Positions 1 to 9,709 of a stretch of 64,000 nucleotides of DNA are shown one piece after another. The first letter of the stretch is position 1. Each line of letters opens with the position of its first letter. Where the stretch lies: assembly GCA_015522475.1 (NCBI GenBank), contig WAMF01000018.1:62001-126000 (forward strand). The letters are read 5' to 3'. The translations under genes were made by a program, and so were the position numbers. The notes under the pieces were generated by a model. It did not search any database. It was not told the origin of the DNA and saw nothing but the letters and a program-made list of their open reading frames with translations. Source of the DNA: Microcaldota archaeon (lineage in GTDB: Archaea; Micrarchaeota; Micrarchaeia; Anstonellales; J096).

Positions 1-1673
1 CCTTCATGGCTCCAATTGTTGCCACTATAGCTATGTATGAAAGAAAACCTCCGAAAAATACAAAGTTCGCCACCATATCGCCCAATGCAATGACTAAATA
101 GAAGAGGAATTGTGTGTAAGATAAGAAAGACGAAACGCCTATAGCCGCCATGCCTGCAATACCTGCGCCTATAAGAAGGTCTCCTACTGGCGAGGCAGCA
201 ATAGCTCTCCCTGCACTCACAACAAAGCCGCTGATTCTACCGCCGAAAATTCTGCCAAAGAGAGAACCCACCCCCCTTACAGCTGCCAGACCACCGGATG
301 CAAGCACGCCCGGCACATAAGGAGCTATTAAGAGTGTGCTTTTAGTGAAGAGGTTGAGAAGCCAGCTTATAACTTTCTTAACTTTGCTTACCCTCTGAGT
401 TAAGGGAACATTCTTATCAAGAATTTGCTCTGCTGCAGTGATAGCGGGACCTTCTAGCTGCAAAAACTCATTGTACTGTTGCTCAGCTTGCTCTACATCG
501 TTTTGCTGTTCTTGGGGCAGAGTGGATTGAATGGGAGACGTCGGTATACGACCGTCTGGTGTTAGACGTGTATATGCATAGGCAAAGTTCCAGTTGTTTA
601 TAGCACCTTTAATTTTTTTGGGTGATCCCGAGAGCCACGTTTGATAATCCTTTACCTCCAGCATAAGCCCACTAGCTCCCGTATATATTCGATTAAGGCG
701 CATGTGCGTGTGAGGGCTAGGCTCTATAGAAAAGTAAATAGAATCCATGATTGACAACACAGCTGGATAGAAGAAGAAAAGGCTGAGATAGACACCCAAT
801 ATAGTTCCACCCATCTTTCTCGTTAATGGGAAAGCTCGAAGTATTGAACCCACAAAGACCATTATAACGAACGTCTTCGCTACGAAGTCATATAGGAAGT
901 ATTGGAAAGCTATGAGTATCATAACCTTCTGGAAGAAGCCCATGTAATATTCAATTATAACGTTGAGAGGCGCGAGATAGCCACCTACCCTTTGAGAGAA
1001 TTCAACACCCTGCTGGCCAAAACTAGAGGCAGTCGTCTCACCCATCTTTGAAAAGATGTAAAAAGAGAGCACATTCCTATAAGCTGCTATGGATTCGACA
1101 AGGAGAGCTCTAAGATATCCATCTCCGACAAGAATAAAGCAAGGATCTATAGTGGAGGATGAAGGAGAAGCTTGAGGAGGTGTAGTGGGTGGCTGCTGGC
1201 CGGGTTGGCCACCATATTGGCTGCCGGAATGACCCCCAGATTGACCTCCTGACTGACCACTAGGCTGGTTGCCAGACTGACCGCCATATATTATACCATT
1301 TAGATATTGCCTGAATATACTCTGTATGCTAACACCTGGACCAAACGATTGACCCCCTGAACTGCCGCCAGAACCTCCAGAAGAAGGTGGCGTTACAAAA
1401 CTCGCTGTGCAGTAGTACTTAGCTCCTATAGGGTCTATGCTTCTCACAGCTGCAGACGATATGTTTGCAAGGCTAGGAAGGAAAAGGCTGAAGAGAAGCA
1501 CGACCAAAACGAGCTCCCATAGCTCGCTCCAAGCAGCCTTTTTATACTTCTCGTTGTTCAAGATATAACCTAAAAAGAGTAGACCCACACCTAGCAGGAT
1601 ACCCCCTACTATTAAATAGGAAAGGTACGAAAGCGCAACGCTATACCAATTGAACCAGCTTACTGCAACCATT
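1..1673 (-). CDS. Polytopic membrane protein with Gly/Ser/Gln-rich loop, partial (runs off window start)
   Basis: Open minus frame from ATG at 1673 to the window edge, not in the ORF track; reads MVAVSWFNWYSVALSYLSYLIVGGILLGVGLLFLGY..., several hydrophobic segments, GGQSGNQPSGQSGGQSGG loop, motif SILRAFPLTRKMGG. Confidence 0.75.
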
Positions 1674-1742
1674 TATTTCACCACTAAGCTTACTAGGCTT
1701 GCACGCTTACTTGTTTTACTAGCCCACCAACTAGATTACTAC

Positions 1743-2777
1743 TTATTTCATTTCTAAGACGTCTTGCAAGGCCTTTACTAGGCTTATAGTAGATATGAAT
1801 ATAAAGGTCGGCAACATGACTGTCACAGCTCCTAAGAAACCTATTTCTTCGATGGTATTCACTATACCGTAGCCAAAGGCAAAATAAAAGCTACCTAAAG
1901 AATAGTCCCAAAAGGGAAATATGAGTGTGTGAAAGAGGTCCCGTATCTTACTGAGTATGCTTGTATTGGGCGAGTAATACGGCTGGAAAAATGACGGCTG
2001 ATGGTAATGGTTAACGAGTATGTCGTTTACTGCTGAGAACATCACAATGTAAAGGAGGGGCATGAAGATGGTGAAGCCCAAAACTACTGCCAAGAGCTCG
2101 TCCCCTGCATCTCGTGTAAATGGAAAAATGCGCAAAAGAAGGCCAAAGGGCACGAGAAAGTCGTATGCAACGAGTTTTATGAGCTCTAGCGTGAAGATTT
2201 GCACTTCTAAACTTATTATAAAGACAGGAAAGGCATTACGTATAAGAACCAAAGCAGATAGAGGCACTTCTAAACCTAGGCCTAGGCGCGTCTTAACGTC
2301 GAGACCCGGCGTACCTACCATGCTCACAGAAAAGCCGCTGTAGATTTCTATGGCGTGGATTATGTTTATGAGTTCACCAAAGAATGGGAGGACTCTATTG
2401 TAGAGTAAGGCCCTTAAGATGTTGAGATTCATACCTATAAGGTCCTTTGTCGAAGATTGGAGAGCACTAGGCATGATAGTATTTTTGGGAAAAAGCATAG
2501 TTGTTGGTGCGTTTACTTGCGTGCCTGGAATAGGTTTTACATTGGCGAGAAGCGTATTCTGTGCATAGAGAACAGCTAAGTGAGAAAGCGCTGAATAAAG
2601 GCCTATAATAAGTATAATGTAGAGCATGTTTATCCAAAGCTGTGTGAGCTCTTCGTTAGCCCATGCATCCCACTCCGGCTTCATGGCAATCTTAGCAGCC
2701 ATCTTTGTTATGACAATTGCCGCCACCATAAGAAGCAAAGCAATGTATATGTAAGCAGGAACGATGAGCCACATCAT
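1743..2777 (-). CDS. Polytopic membrane protein, paralogue-like to neighbours
   Basis: 344 aa ORF, multiple TM segments, motif LLLRIFPFTRDAGDELL. Confidence 0.8.
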   Translation of the reverse strand: MMWLIVPAYIYIALLLMVAAIVITKMAAKIAMKPEWDAWANEELTQLWINMLYIILIIGLYSALSHLAVLYAQNTLLANVKPIPGTQVNAPTTMLFPKNTIMPSALQSSTKDLIGMNLNILRALLYNRVLPFFGELINIIHAIEIYSGFSVSMVGTPGLDVKTRLGLGLEVPLSALVLIRNAFPVFIISLEVQIFTLELIKLVAYDFLVPFGLLLRIFPFTRDAGDELLAVVLGFTIFMPLLYIVMFSAVNDILVNHYHQPSFFQPYYSPNTSILSKIRDLFHTLIFPFWDYSLGSFYFAFGYGIVNTIEEIGFLGAVTVMLPTFIFISTISLVKALQDVLEMK

Positions 2778-4072
2778 ATCACCTTCTGAAGACCAAAGAG
2801 GAGAGGCTCTCCACCTAGAGCTGTAGCCAAAGCTTTGTATGCCTCTACAGTGAATGTAATTTCAAGGACTAACGACACAAAAACTGCTATAACATCGTAG
2901 CCTAAAACAAGCATGCCTGCCATACTGGCGTCAAACATCGTCTTAGCTACCTGAGGGCCAAATACAAACATATAGATAAGATTAAGAAGGATGGCTGCAA
3001 GCATGATCTTTGACGAAAGTGGTTTAACAGTGCCTGCGCCTCTCGATGTGGGTTCGTTAGCCAACAGCAAGGCATAATTCATACCCATGATCCCAATCGA
3101 AGATAGAGAAACAAGTGAGCTCCCCACAGAGTGGGTGAGAGGCTTCTTTATAAGCTCTTCAAAGGTTACGCCTCCGGCTGTATTCCAAAAGGAGCGTGTT
3201 TTCACATAGTCAGAAGGATACTGACTAGCTCCAGATTGATACATCTTCTGAAGGTTATTTGAATTGAATATGAAGTCTACATAAGAATCTGCTAATTTCT
3301 TATACTGTGTTGAGCTCCATCCAAGGTCAGACGGCAGGCGAAGGTTTACTGGATCGGGTATAGAAATAAAGGGCTTATAAACGTCTGAAAATAGATAATC
3401 TGTAAACAGAACCGAGAGAGGGTAAACATAGTAGACTGCAATAACAAGAGCAAAAAGAGCTGAGCCCAACGACTTCGTCGAGGGAAAACCTCTAAGAAGG
3501 ACTGCTATGGGCAACATGCCCGAAAAGAGGAGGGGAGCAATCTTTATAAGGTAATCTCTAACGACAACGAGACCTATAACCAAAAGGAACTTGTTAACAA
3601 GCCAACCGATAAAATTATATAAAATTTGGACACCAGCCAAAGGCTGCAGAACTGTGCCCATAACGCCCGTAGCAGACGGTAGAGGAAAGACGATGTTCAT
3701 AGAGAAGAGCATGTTAAGAAAACCTTCGAGAAAAAAGAGGTCTAAGTAAGCATTGGTAACATTGCTTAGAAAGTCCTGAATGGATATGTCCGCTAGAAAG
3801 ATGTGAGCATCCATAAGACTAACGGGCAAATGAGAGATGCCTATTAAATCCAGCACAATACCGTTGAGAAGAGGAATGGCAAACGCTATACCTCCAAAAA
3901 GCAAAGCAGTTTCAACAGAGCCCGAAACCGCCTCTTTAGCTCTAGCCTGCATACTTGGGTCGTTGAGTATAAGAGAGATGAAATAGTAGATAACGGCTGT
4001 AAACACAGCAATACCTATAGCTATGGCTATGTATGCTAAGCTGCTTATGAGGGCTACACTGAACACAGTCAT
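2774..4072 (-). CDS. Polytopic membrane protein, paralogue-like to neighbours
   Basis: 432 aa ORF overlapping the next gene by 4 bp; many TM segments, motif VLLRGFPSTKSLGSALFALV. Confidence 0.8.
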   Translation of the reverse strand: MTVFSVALISSLAYIAIAIGIAVFTAVIYYFISLILNDPSMQARAKEAVSGSVETALLFGGIAFAIPLLNGIVLDLIGISHLPVSLMDAHIFLADISIQDFLSNVTNAYLDLFFLEGFLNMLFSMNIVFPLPSATGVMGTVLQPLAGVQILYNFIGWLVNKFLLVIGLVVVRDYLIKIAPLLFSGMLPIAVLLRGFPSTKSLGSALFALVIAVYYVYPLSVLFTDYLFSDVYKPFISIPDPVNLRLPSDLGWSSTQYKKLADSYVDFIFNSNNLQKMYQSGASQYPSDYVKTRSFWNTAGGVTFEELIKKPLTHSVGSSLVSLSSIGIMGMNYALLLANEPTSRGAGTVKPLSSKIMLAAILLNLIYMFVFGPQVAKTMFDASMAGMLVLGYDVIAVFVSLVLEITFTVEAYKALATALGGEPLLFGLQKVI

Positions 4073-4271
4073 TCGCCTTAAATATACCTCAATATGTTTA
4101 AAAGCATATGGTCGCTTTCGCTGTTGGAGTGTGCAAAAATCAGAAGAAGAGTGCTGTCTCTTCTAAGACACCCTTTTTCAACCTCTAGGCTAGGCTAGTT
4201 GCTGGCTTATGACACATGCACTCTATTGTCCACACCAACATATTTAAAAATGTTTCAATGTATGTATATGC

Positions 4272-6218
4272 GTGGCTAAAGTAAAAAGCGGAGAAAACAA
4301 AGCCAATATGTACACACTTGTATGGAAGGGCTTGCTAGATGCAAAGAAGATTAGAAAGAAAGCCAGCCCAGATGCTGCACCGTTTCTTCCCCTGGATTTA
4401 GATTTCACCATGTTTAAGAACCTATTTAAGACATCGGTAAAAAGTAAAAACAAGGCTTTTTCAAAGGAGCTCTTTCTGGAGGAGATTAAAGACTTCAAAT
4501 GGAAGAAGAACTTCGACAAAAAATTGAGAGAGGAACTGTTGGAATTGGGAAGGGACATATTCAACATAGTTATAGGAATCGGTGAGAGAAGCGAACTCAG
4601 TCATATAACGCCGGAAATAGCCCTGTATATAGCGACATCTACAGTAAAAGGAGATGGCCTTATACATCAGCTCCTTTCGACAGTTCTAGGAAAAACGCCT
4701 CTTAGTGAGGCAATTGTAGAGCTTTTAAATGAACTGACAAAGTTAGGCACAGCTATAGGGGATATAAATGACGATGAAGAATACAAAGGCGTATTGACGC
4801 CCATGGAAGTAGTTGTAGATGAAGAAAGATTAAGCACTATAAGAAAAGAGTTGATGGGCCATTTAAAGAAAACATATCCTGCGCTGGCCTATTTCGCAGA
4901 GAAGGATAAATTGAAGCTCCTCCTGAAAGATATGAAGATAAATAACCCACAATTGTCTGAGCTTACATATAGAGAGCTATGGCACATCAGCCTTGGAGTA
5001 TCTCTTTACCTCTCTGCAAGAACCCTCGCAGCTGTGAGCACTTTATACGAATTAGAGGTTTCGCAAGGAGGAAAAGCGGTCATGAGAAAAATGCTGAAAA
5101 GAACAAGTTTGAGAGTCCCACTAGTTGCTGCCAGCGTCTTCAGCCACCAACTAAAAAGTGAGGGCTTGCATACACTTGCCTCATACGTATCCAACATAGG
5201 GCTTATATCAACAGAAGGAGGATATGGATTCTATACCTCATTGAAATGTGCATTCGAAAAACGGTACGGTCCCTTAGATGAGGTTTTACGTATCGTAAAG
5301 AGAAAAATGGCTGGAGAGCTGCTCAAGGAAGATGGAAGACTTATATTCAAAGGGAAATTAAAGGCTAGAATAAAAGCGCCATATGAGCTACTAGAAAAAG
5401 CAATAAGCTTGAAAAATAATGGCAACATATTCTTAAAAGATTTAAACAAGGAAAATATTGTAGAAAAGTTACTAGCGTTCCATGACTTAGTTGGTATAAG
5501 ATACATAATTGATGACCACAGCTTCAGCAGCTTTGAGAAAGAGACGTACACCAAAAAGCGTCAGGGTGTATTAGGCAAAGTTAATAAGCAAATAAAAAAG
5601 AGAATAAGTAAAAAAGGGACTATATTGTGGAACAGAGAAGTGAAGACCTCTAGCGCTCAAATAAAAGAGAATGCAGAGATAGTAATTAATCCGGAAAAAC
5701 GCTATTCTAAACATCCAAAGGAAGAGACTGGCTACGACAGAGATCATTACCTTTTTCTTGTATATTTTGGGAATTACCTACTTCCTGTGGAGCTGCAAGT
5801 AGATACCGCCTCGAACAACCATAGAATAGAACAAGAGCTACCCCATGGTGTACAGAAAAACGCGGGTAACAGAATAAAACATGGTAAAGAAATATCCGAG
5901 AAATTTAAAGAAGGTTGGATAGATTTTATATTGAGAATTAGAAAAAACGGTTCAGCAAACTCACCGGTGTTCAAAGAAATCTCTGTGAGGGCGTACTCTC
6001 AAACCGCAATAAAGATCATAAAGAAAAAAGTAAATGAGATTGCAGAGGATCTTGGTGTAGAAGTAGGGATGGAGTCGTTTAGAGATACGTCTGCACAAGT
6101 AATCACAGCTATTCAAGAAGGAAAAAAGAAAATTTGCATTATGTGCATTTTACGTAAATCTGGAAGTAAAAGATACTTGAATATATTCATGCCAAAAGGG
6201 GGTGAAGATAATGAATAA
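4272..6218 (+). CDS. RelA/SpoT-like nucleotidyltransferase domain protein with large helical N-terminus
   Basis: 648 aa ORF; motifs ARIKAPYELLEKA, FHDLVGIRYIIDD, GYDRDHYLFLV, LPVELQVDTASNNHRIEQELPHGVQKN resemble RelA_SpoT synthetase core. Confidence 0.55.
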   Translation: MAKVKSGENKANMYTLVWKGLLDAKKIRKKASPDAAPFLPLDLDFTMFKNLFKTSVKSKNKAFSKELFLEEIKDFKWKKNFDKKLREELLELGRDIFNIVIGIGERSELSHITPEIALYIATSTVKGDGLIHQLLSTVLGKTPLSEAIVELLNELTKLGTAIGDINDDEEYKGVLTPMEVVVDEERLSTIRKELMGHLKKTYPALAYFAEKDKLKLLLKDMKINNPQLSELTYRELWHISLGVSLYLSARTLAAVSTLYELEVSQGGKAVMRKMLKRTSLRVPLVAASVFSHQLKSEGLHTLASYVSNIGLISTEGGYGFYTSLKCAFEKRYGPLDEVLRIVKRKMAGELLKEDGRLIFKGKLKARIKAPYELLEKAISLKNNGNIFLKDLNKENIVEKLLAFHDLVGIRYIIDDHSFSSFEKETYTKKRQGVLGKVNKQIKKRISKKGTILWNREVKTSSAQIKENAEIVINPEKRYSKHPKEETGYDRDHYLFLVYFGNYLLPVELQVDTASNNHRIEQELPHGVQKNAGNRIKHGKEISEKFKEGWIDFILRIRKNGSANSPVFKEISVRAYSQTAIKIIKKKVNEIAEDLGVEVGMESFRDTSAQVITAIQEGKKKICIMCILRKSGSKRYLNIFMPKGGEDNE

Positions 6219-6888
6219 GGAAGTAAACCCTTACAACAAGTTTAATAAGAAAAGTAGTGCTCCGCTAAATCCGCATGCTTGGTTCAACCACCACCCTTAT
6301 GGAAAGATAGATGTCAAGAAAGAGCGCTGGCTTAGGCCAAGAGACCAGCAAGAAACTAAGCAAAAGATAGATCAGCTGTTCGCATCTAGAATTATTGAAG
6401 AGCTGCTTAAAGAGGCAAGTAAAGAATGGAAGGAAAAAGGTGCTGGCTACAGAATTGAAGAGCTTGCAAAGTTTAAACAATGGATGGCACTATTTTCAGA
6501 GAAAGAAAGTAAAGGAAAGCTCAACGAGGTATGGAAGAAAACACCGTATGAGAGGTTTTTTGAGACGCTCGACAGAATGGCAGAAATGATTGAAAGAATA
6601 CATATAGGCAACATTCAACTTATCTACCTAACACAACCTCTTCGAGAGGACGTATACACCTCATTGAAGGTAGAGACAGTCATACTACTAACATGGGAAG
6701 GAGAAGGACTCCATTGGCTCAGCGAGAGGATAAAGAGCACACTTAAAGAAAAACTTAAGGCAAATGTGGACGAGATAAGTTTTTCATTATACGATGACCA
6801 CAAGAAGAGAGGAGAAGGTGAGGCGTTCATAGTGAGCTATGTGTACAAAGGTAAGCCAAAGAAACCCAAAGATGTCAAATTAAGATGA
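6211..6888 (+). CDS. Hypothetical protein, operon partner of RelA/SpoT-like protein
   Basis: ORF overlaps upstream gene stop (ATG at 6211, upstream TAA ends 6218; alternative GTG start 6202); no recognised family. Confidence 0.75.
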   Translation: MNKEVNPYNKFNKKSSAPLNPHAWFNHHPYGKIDVKKERWLRPRDQQETKQKIDQLFASRIIEELLKEASKEWKEKGAGYRIEELAKFKQWMALFSEKESKGKLNEVWKKTPYERFFETLDRMAEMIERIHIGNIQLIYLTQPLREDVYTSLKVETVILLTWEGEGLHWLSERIKSTLKEKLKANVDEISFSLYDDHKKRGEGEAFIVSYVYKGKPKKPKDVKLR

Positions 6889-7025
6889 CAAGAGTTAGAG
6901 GGCTAAAAGTTGAGAAGAGCCGAAAGAGAAAGAGCAAAGAAAGGGTAAAAATAAGATAAGATAGAAGAGCCTAAAAAGCAAAGGAAATGAAAAACCCCTA
7001 AGATTTTGCGCTAACTTACATGACT

Positions 7026-8099
7026 TTAGCTCAATCTAAGCTTGCCTCTCATTTTAGCGTATTGAGCATAATTGACATATTCCTTTCTCTCCATGTAATA
7101 ATCCACAGACTTAGCTAGAGGGCGCTTCTTTTCTATTCGGTCTGTGACGTTGAATATAAACGCGTCGCTGCCTGCTCCACTACCAAAGCTAGCCATAAAG
7201 ATTTTATCTCCGGGCTTTGCCACGTCGAGAACGCGTGCTAAGCCTAAAATGGAACTACCACTGTATGTGTTACCTATATAGGGCACTACGAGGCTTCTCT
7301 CGATTTTTTCAGATGGTACACCCAGCTTCTTTGCAACGGCCTTTGGAAATTTAGCATTGGGTTGGTGGAATACAACGTAAGCAAAGTCTTCCCACGTATA
7401 GCCCGTCTGCTCTAATAAGAGCTGTGTGGCTCCCATGACATGTTTAAAGTAAGCGGGCTCTCCTGTAAAACGACCGCCATGACTGGGATACTCTGCTTTT
7501 GGCCGCCTCCAAAAGTCGGGCGTATCGGTAGTAAATGAAGTCGTAGCCTCGAGAGTGGCTAAGCTCTCCTCTGCTGGTCCTACTATGTAAGCGGCGCTCC
7601 CACTAGCTGCTGAATACTCTAGAGCATCCCCCGGCCGACCTTGGGCTGTATCTGCACCTATGGCTAAGCCGTATTTAAGCATCCCCGCCAATGCCATGCC
7701 AGCTATCATTTGAATAGGAGCTGTACCTGCTTTACATGCAAATTCCAAGTCAGCGGCAGTAAGTCTGGGTGTAGCCCCAATAGCTTCGGCTACAATGCTG
7801 GCTGTAGGCTTGACTGCATAGGGGTGACTTTCACTACCCACGTAAACAGCGCCTATATTTGAGGGGTCAATTTGGGCTCTTGCAAGTGCTCCTCTCGCAG
7901 CTTCAACAGCTATGGTAGCTGCATCTTCGTCAGGCCCTGCGACGGCCTTTTCTTTTATGCCCAAGCCCAACTCTATACGTGTTATGTCTTCGCCCCACAC
8001 AGATGCTATCTCCTTAGAAGTGATCCTGTAGAATGGGACATAGACGCCGTAACCCACTATACCAACTTTATTGGCCTGCTCTTTAGATAAGCTTAACAT
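7026..8099 (-). CDS. Hydroxymethylglutaryl-CoA synthase (archaeal type)
   Basis: [31 protein letters not shown] (catalytic Cys), [19 protein letters not shown], thiolase-fold HMGS. Confidence 0.92.
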   Translation of the reverse strand: MLSLSKEQANKVGIVGYGVYVPFYRITSKEIASVWGEDITRIELGLGIKEKAVAGPDEDAATIAVEAARGALARAQIDPSNIGAVYVGSESHPYAVKPTASIVAEAIGATPRLTAADLEFACKAGTAPIQMIAGMALAGMLKYGLAIGADTAQGRPGDALEYSAASGSAAYIVGPAEESLATLEATTSFTTDTPDFWRRPKAEYPSHGGRFTGEPAYFKHVMGATQLLLEQTGYTWEDFAYVVFHQPNAKFPKAVAKKLGVPSEKIERSLVVPYIGNTYSGSSILGLARVLDVAKPGDKIFMASFGSGAGSDAFIFNVTDRIEKKRPLAKSVDYYMERKEYVNYAQYAKMRGKLRLS

Positions 8100-8271
8100 G
8101 CTATCACGCTTACATTCTACATATAGTTCGGGGCTTTGAAAGCCAAGTCTTTAAAAAGATCCATCTTTGCTTAACGGCATTTAACGATAAGACAAGCGTT
8201 AGAAGACCCGTTAGAAGATCTGATAAGCCCTTTTCTCGGGCCTGCACATGTTTAAGCATATTTAAGTACAT

Positions 8272-9597
8272 CTATGCATCTCTTCTTCCCTTCAACCCTC
8301 TCCTTTTTACATAGCCATAAGGATCCTCACCAATCTCTTCCAACAGCTTGCAAAACATACAGACGTCGCTGTTAGAAGGCATGCCGCAGATTTTACACGT
8401 CTTCAGCCTAGCAAGTTCGTCTTCGAGCGTTGTTGCATTTGTGGGATTACCATTGCCAGTGGCTCTGTTTTTATCTCCTCCACTTCTCTCCCCAGCCTTC
8501 CTGCGCTTCATCCGTTCTACCATGCTCAACATGCTGCGCATGATACGAAACTTCGCCCCTGGATAGCGGTCTTCAAGCCTGTTTATCATAGCTCTAACAT
8601 AGTAACGTATGCTGTATTTGGCATAGGGGCACTCAGCGTTTTCAAAAGGCACATCGTTAAGAAGGGCATAAAGAGCCATTTCCTTCTCCGGTATCCACAT
8701 GTTAGGCCGAAGTCGAGGCACAAACCGCTCATCTTGAACTAAGGGCTCAAAGAAGCGGACGATTCTGCTGGGCTCATTTCTGAGAAGGTTCATGAAGATT
8801 GTTTCTACAGCATCGTCGAGATTATGCCCTATGACCACCCAATCTGCACCCAATGCCTTGGCTTTGTCGTTCAGAATCTGCCTTCTAAATACACCACAGT
8901 AGCCACAAGCTGCCTCGCCCTCTCTATTGGCCATTATCTCATCTAGGCTTTTACCAACCAAATCCTTGAAGCTGTAAGTATAGTGAGGAATAGCCAACTC
9001 TTTAGCAAAGGCTCTAGCTCTGGCAACGCTCTCATCCCTATAGCCAGCTATACCCTCATCAACGCTTACTGCAATGAGATTAAGAGGAATTTTCGCGAGG
9101 AGTTTTTTGAACATAAGCATCATAGCTAAAGAATCTTTGCCGCCGCTCACAGCTAAGACCACGGTTTGCTTGGCTTTAAGGCCTTGCTCTCTCAAGGCGC
9201 GGGAAAAACGCTTCTCCACTAACCTATTAAAATGACGCTTGCAGAGATGCCTGTCAGCATAGCGAAGATAAACCACTGCTTTTTCGTTGCAGTAATAACA
9301 TATTCCTCTCTGCTTTTGGTTAGTTTGATTAGAGTTCTGTTGGGATTTTTTCTTGCGTGCCCTTTCATTTATGACGCGCATATACGCCGCTTGAGCTAGA
9401 TGCAACTCTAAAGGAAGTGCGTTAGCAGGCAGAGATGAGCGATTTGAAGTCCTCTCCACTCTTTTTACTCCCTTTATATCTCTTGTTTGCTTAGTCGCGT
9501 CTGCCCTCGACGTTTTCTCTGCTTCATCTGTTTTGTGGGCCTTTCTTGAGCTCATACCTCTCTTTTGAGGAGAAGAGATTATAAGTGTTCCAGACAA
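8272..9597 (-). CDS. TtuA/Ncs6-type tRNA thiolation (adenine nucleotide alpha hydrolase) protein
   Basis: PP-loop VLAVSGGKDSLAMM, CYYCNEKAVVY N-terminal zinc site, CGYCGVFRR, C-terminal CKICGMPSNSDVCMFC; long charged N-terminal extension. Confidence 0.85.
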   Translation of the reverse strand: MSGTLIISSPQKRGMSSRKAHKTDEAEKTSRADATKQTRDIKGVKRVERTSNRSSLPANALPLELHLAQAAYMRVINERARKKKSQQNSNQTNQKQRGICYYCNEKAVVYLRYADRHLCKRHFNRLVEKRFSRALREQGLKAKQTVVLAVSGGKDSLAMMLMFKKLLAKIPLNLIAVSVDEGIAGYRDESVARARAFAKELAIPHYTYSFKDLVGKSLDEIMANREGEAACGYCGVFRRQILNDKAKALGADWVVIGHNLDDAVETIFMNLLRNEPSRIVRFFEPLVQDERFVPRLRPNMWIPEKEMALYALLNDVPFENAECPYAKYSIRYYVRAMINRLEDRYPGAKFRIMRSMLSMVERMKRRKAGERSGGDKNRATGNGNPTNATTLEDELARLKTCKICGMPSNSDVCMFCKLLEEIGEDPYGYVKRRGLKGRRDA

Positions 9598-9709
9598 GTA
9601 GGTATGGAATCATAAGATAGATGTGGAAAAGGCAGAAGAGATAAACGGCAAAAAAGGCAAAAACGCGAAGTGAGAAGCATTAATAAATCCTTCGCAGTAA
9701 AGCACTGCT

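Noticed and set aside
2062-2343. 93-aa plus-strand basic ORF
   Set aside because: Antisense to a well-formed membrane protein gene (1743..2777).
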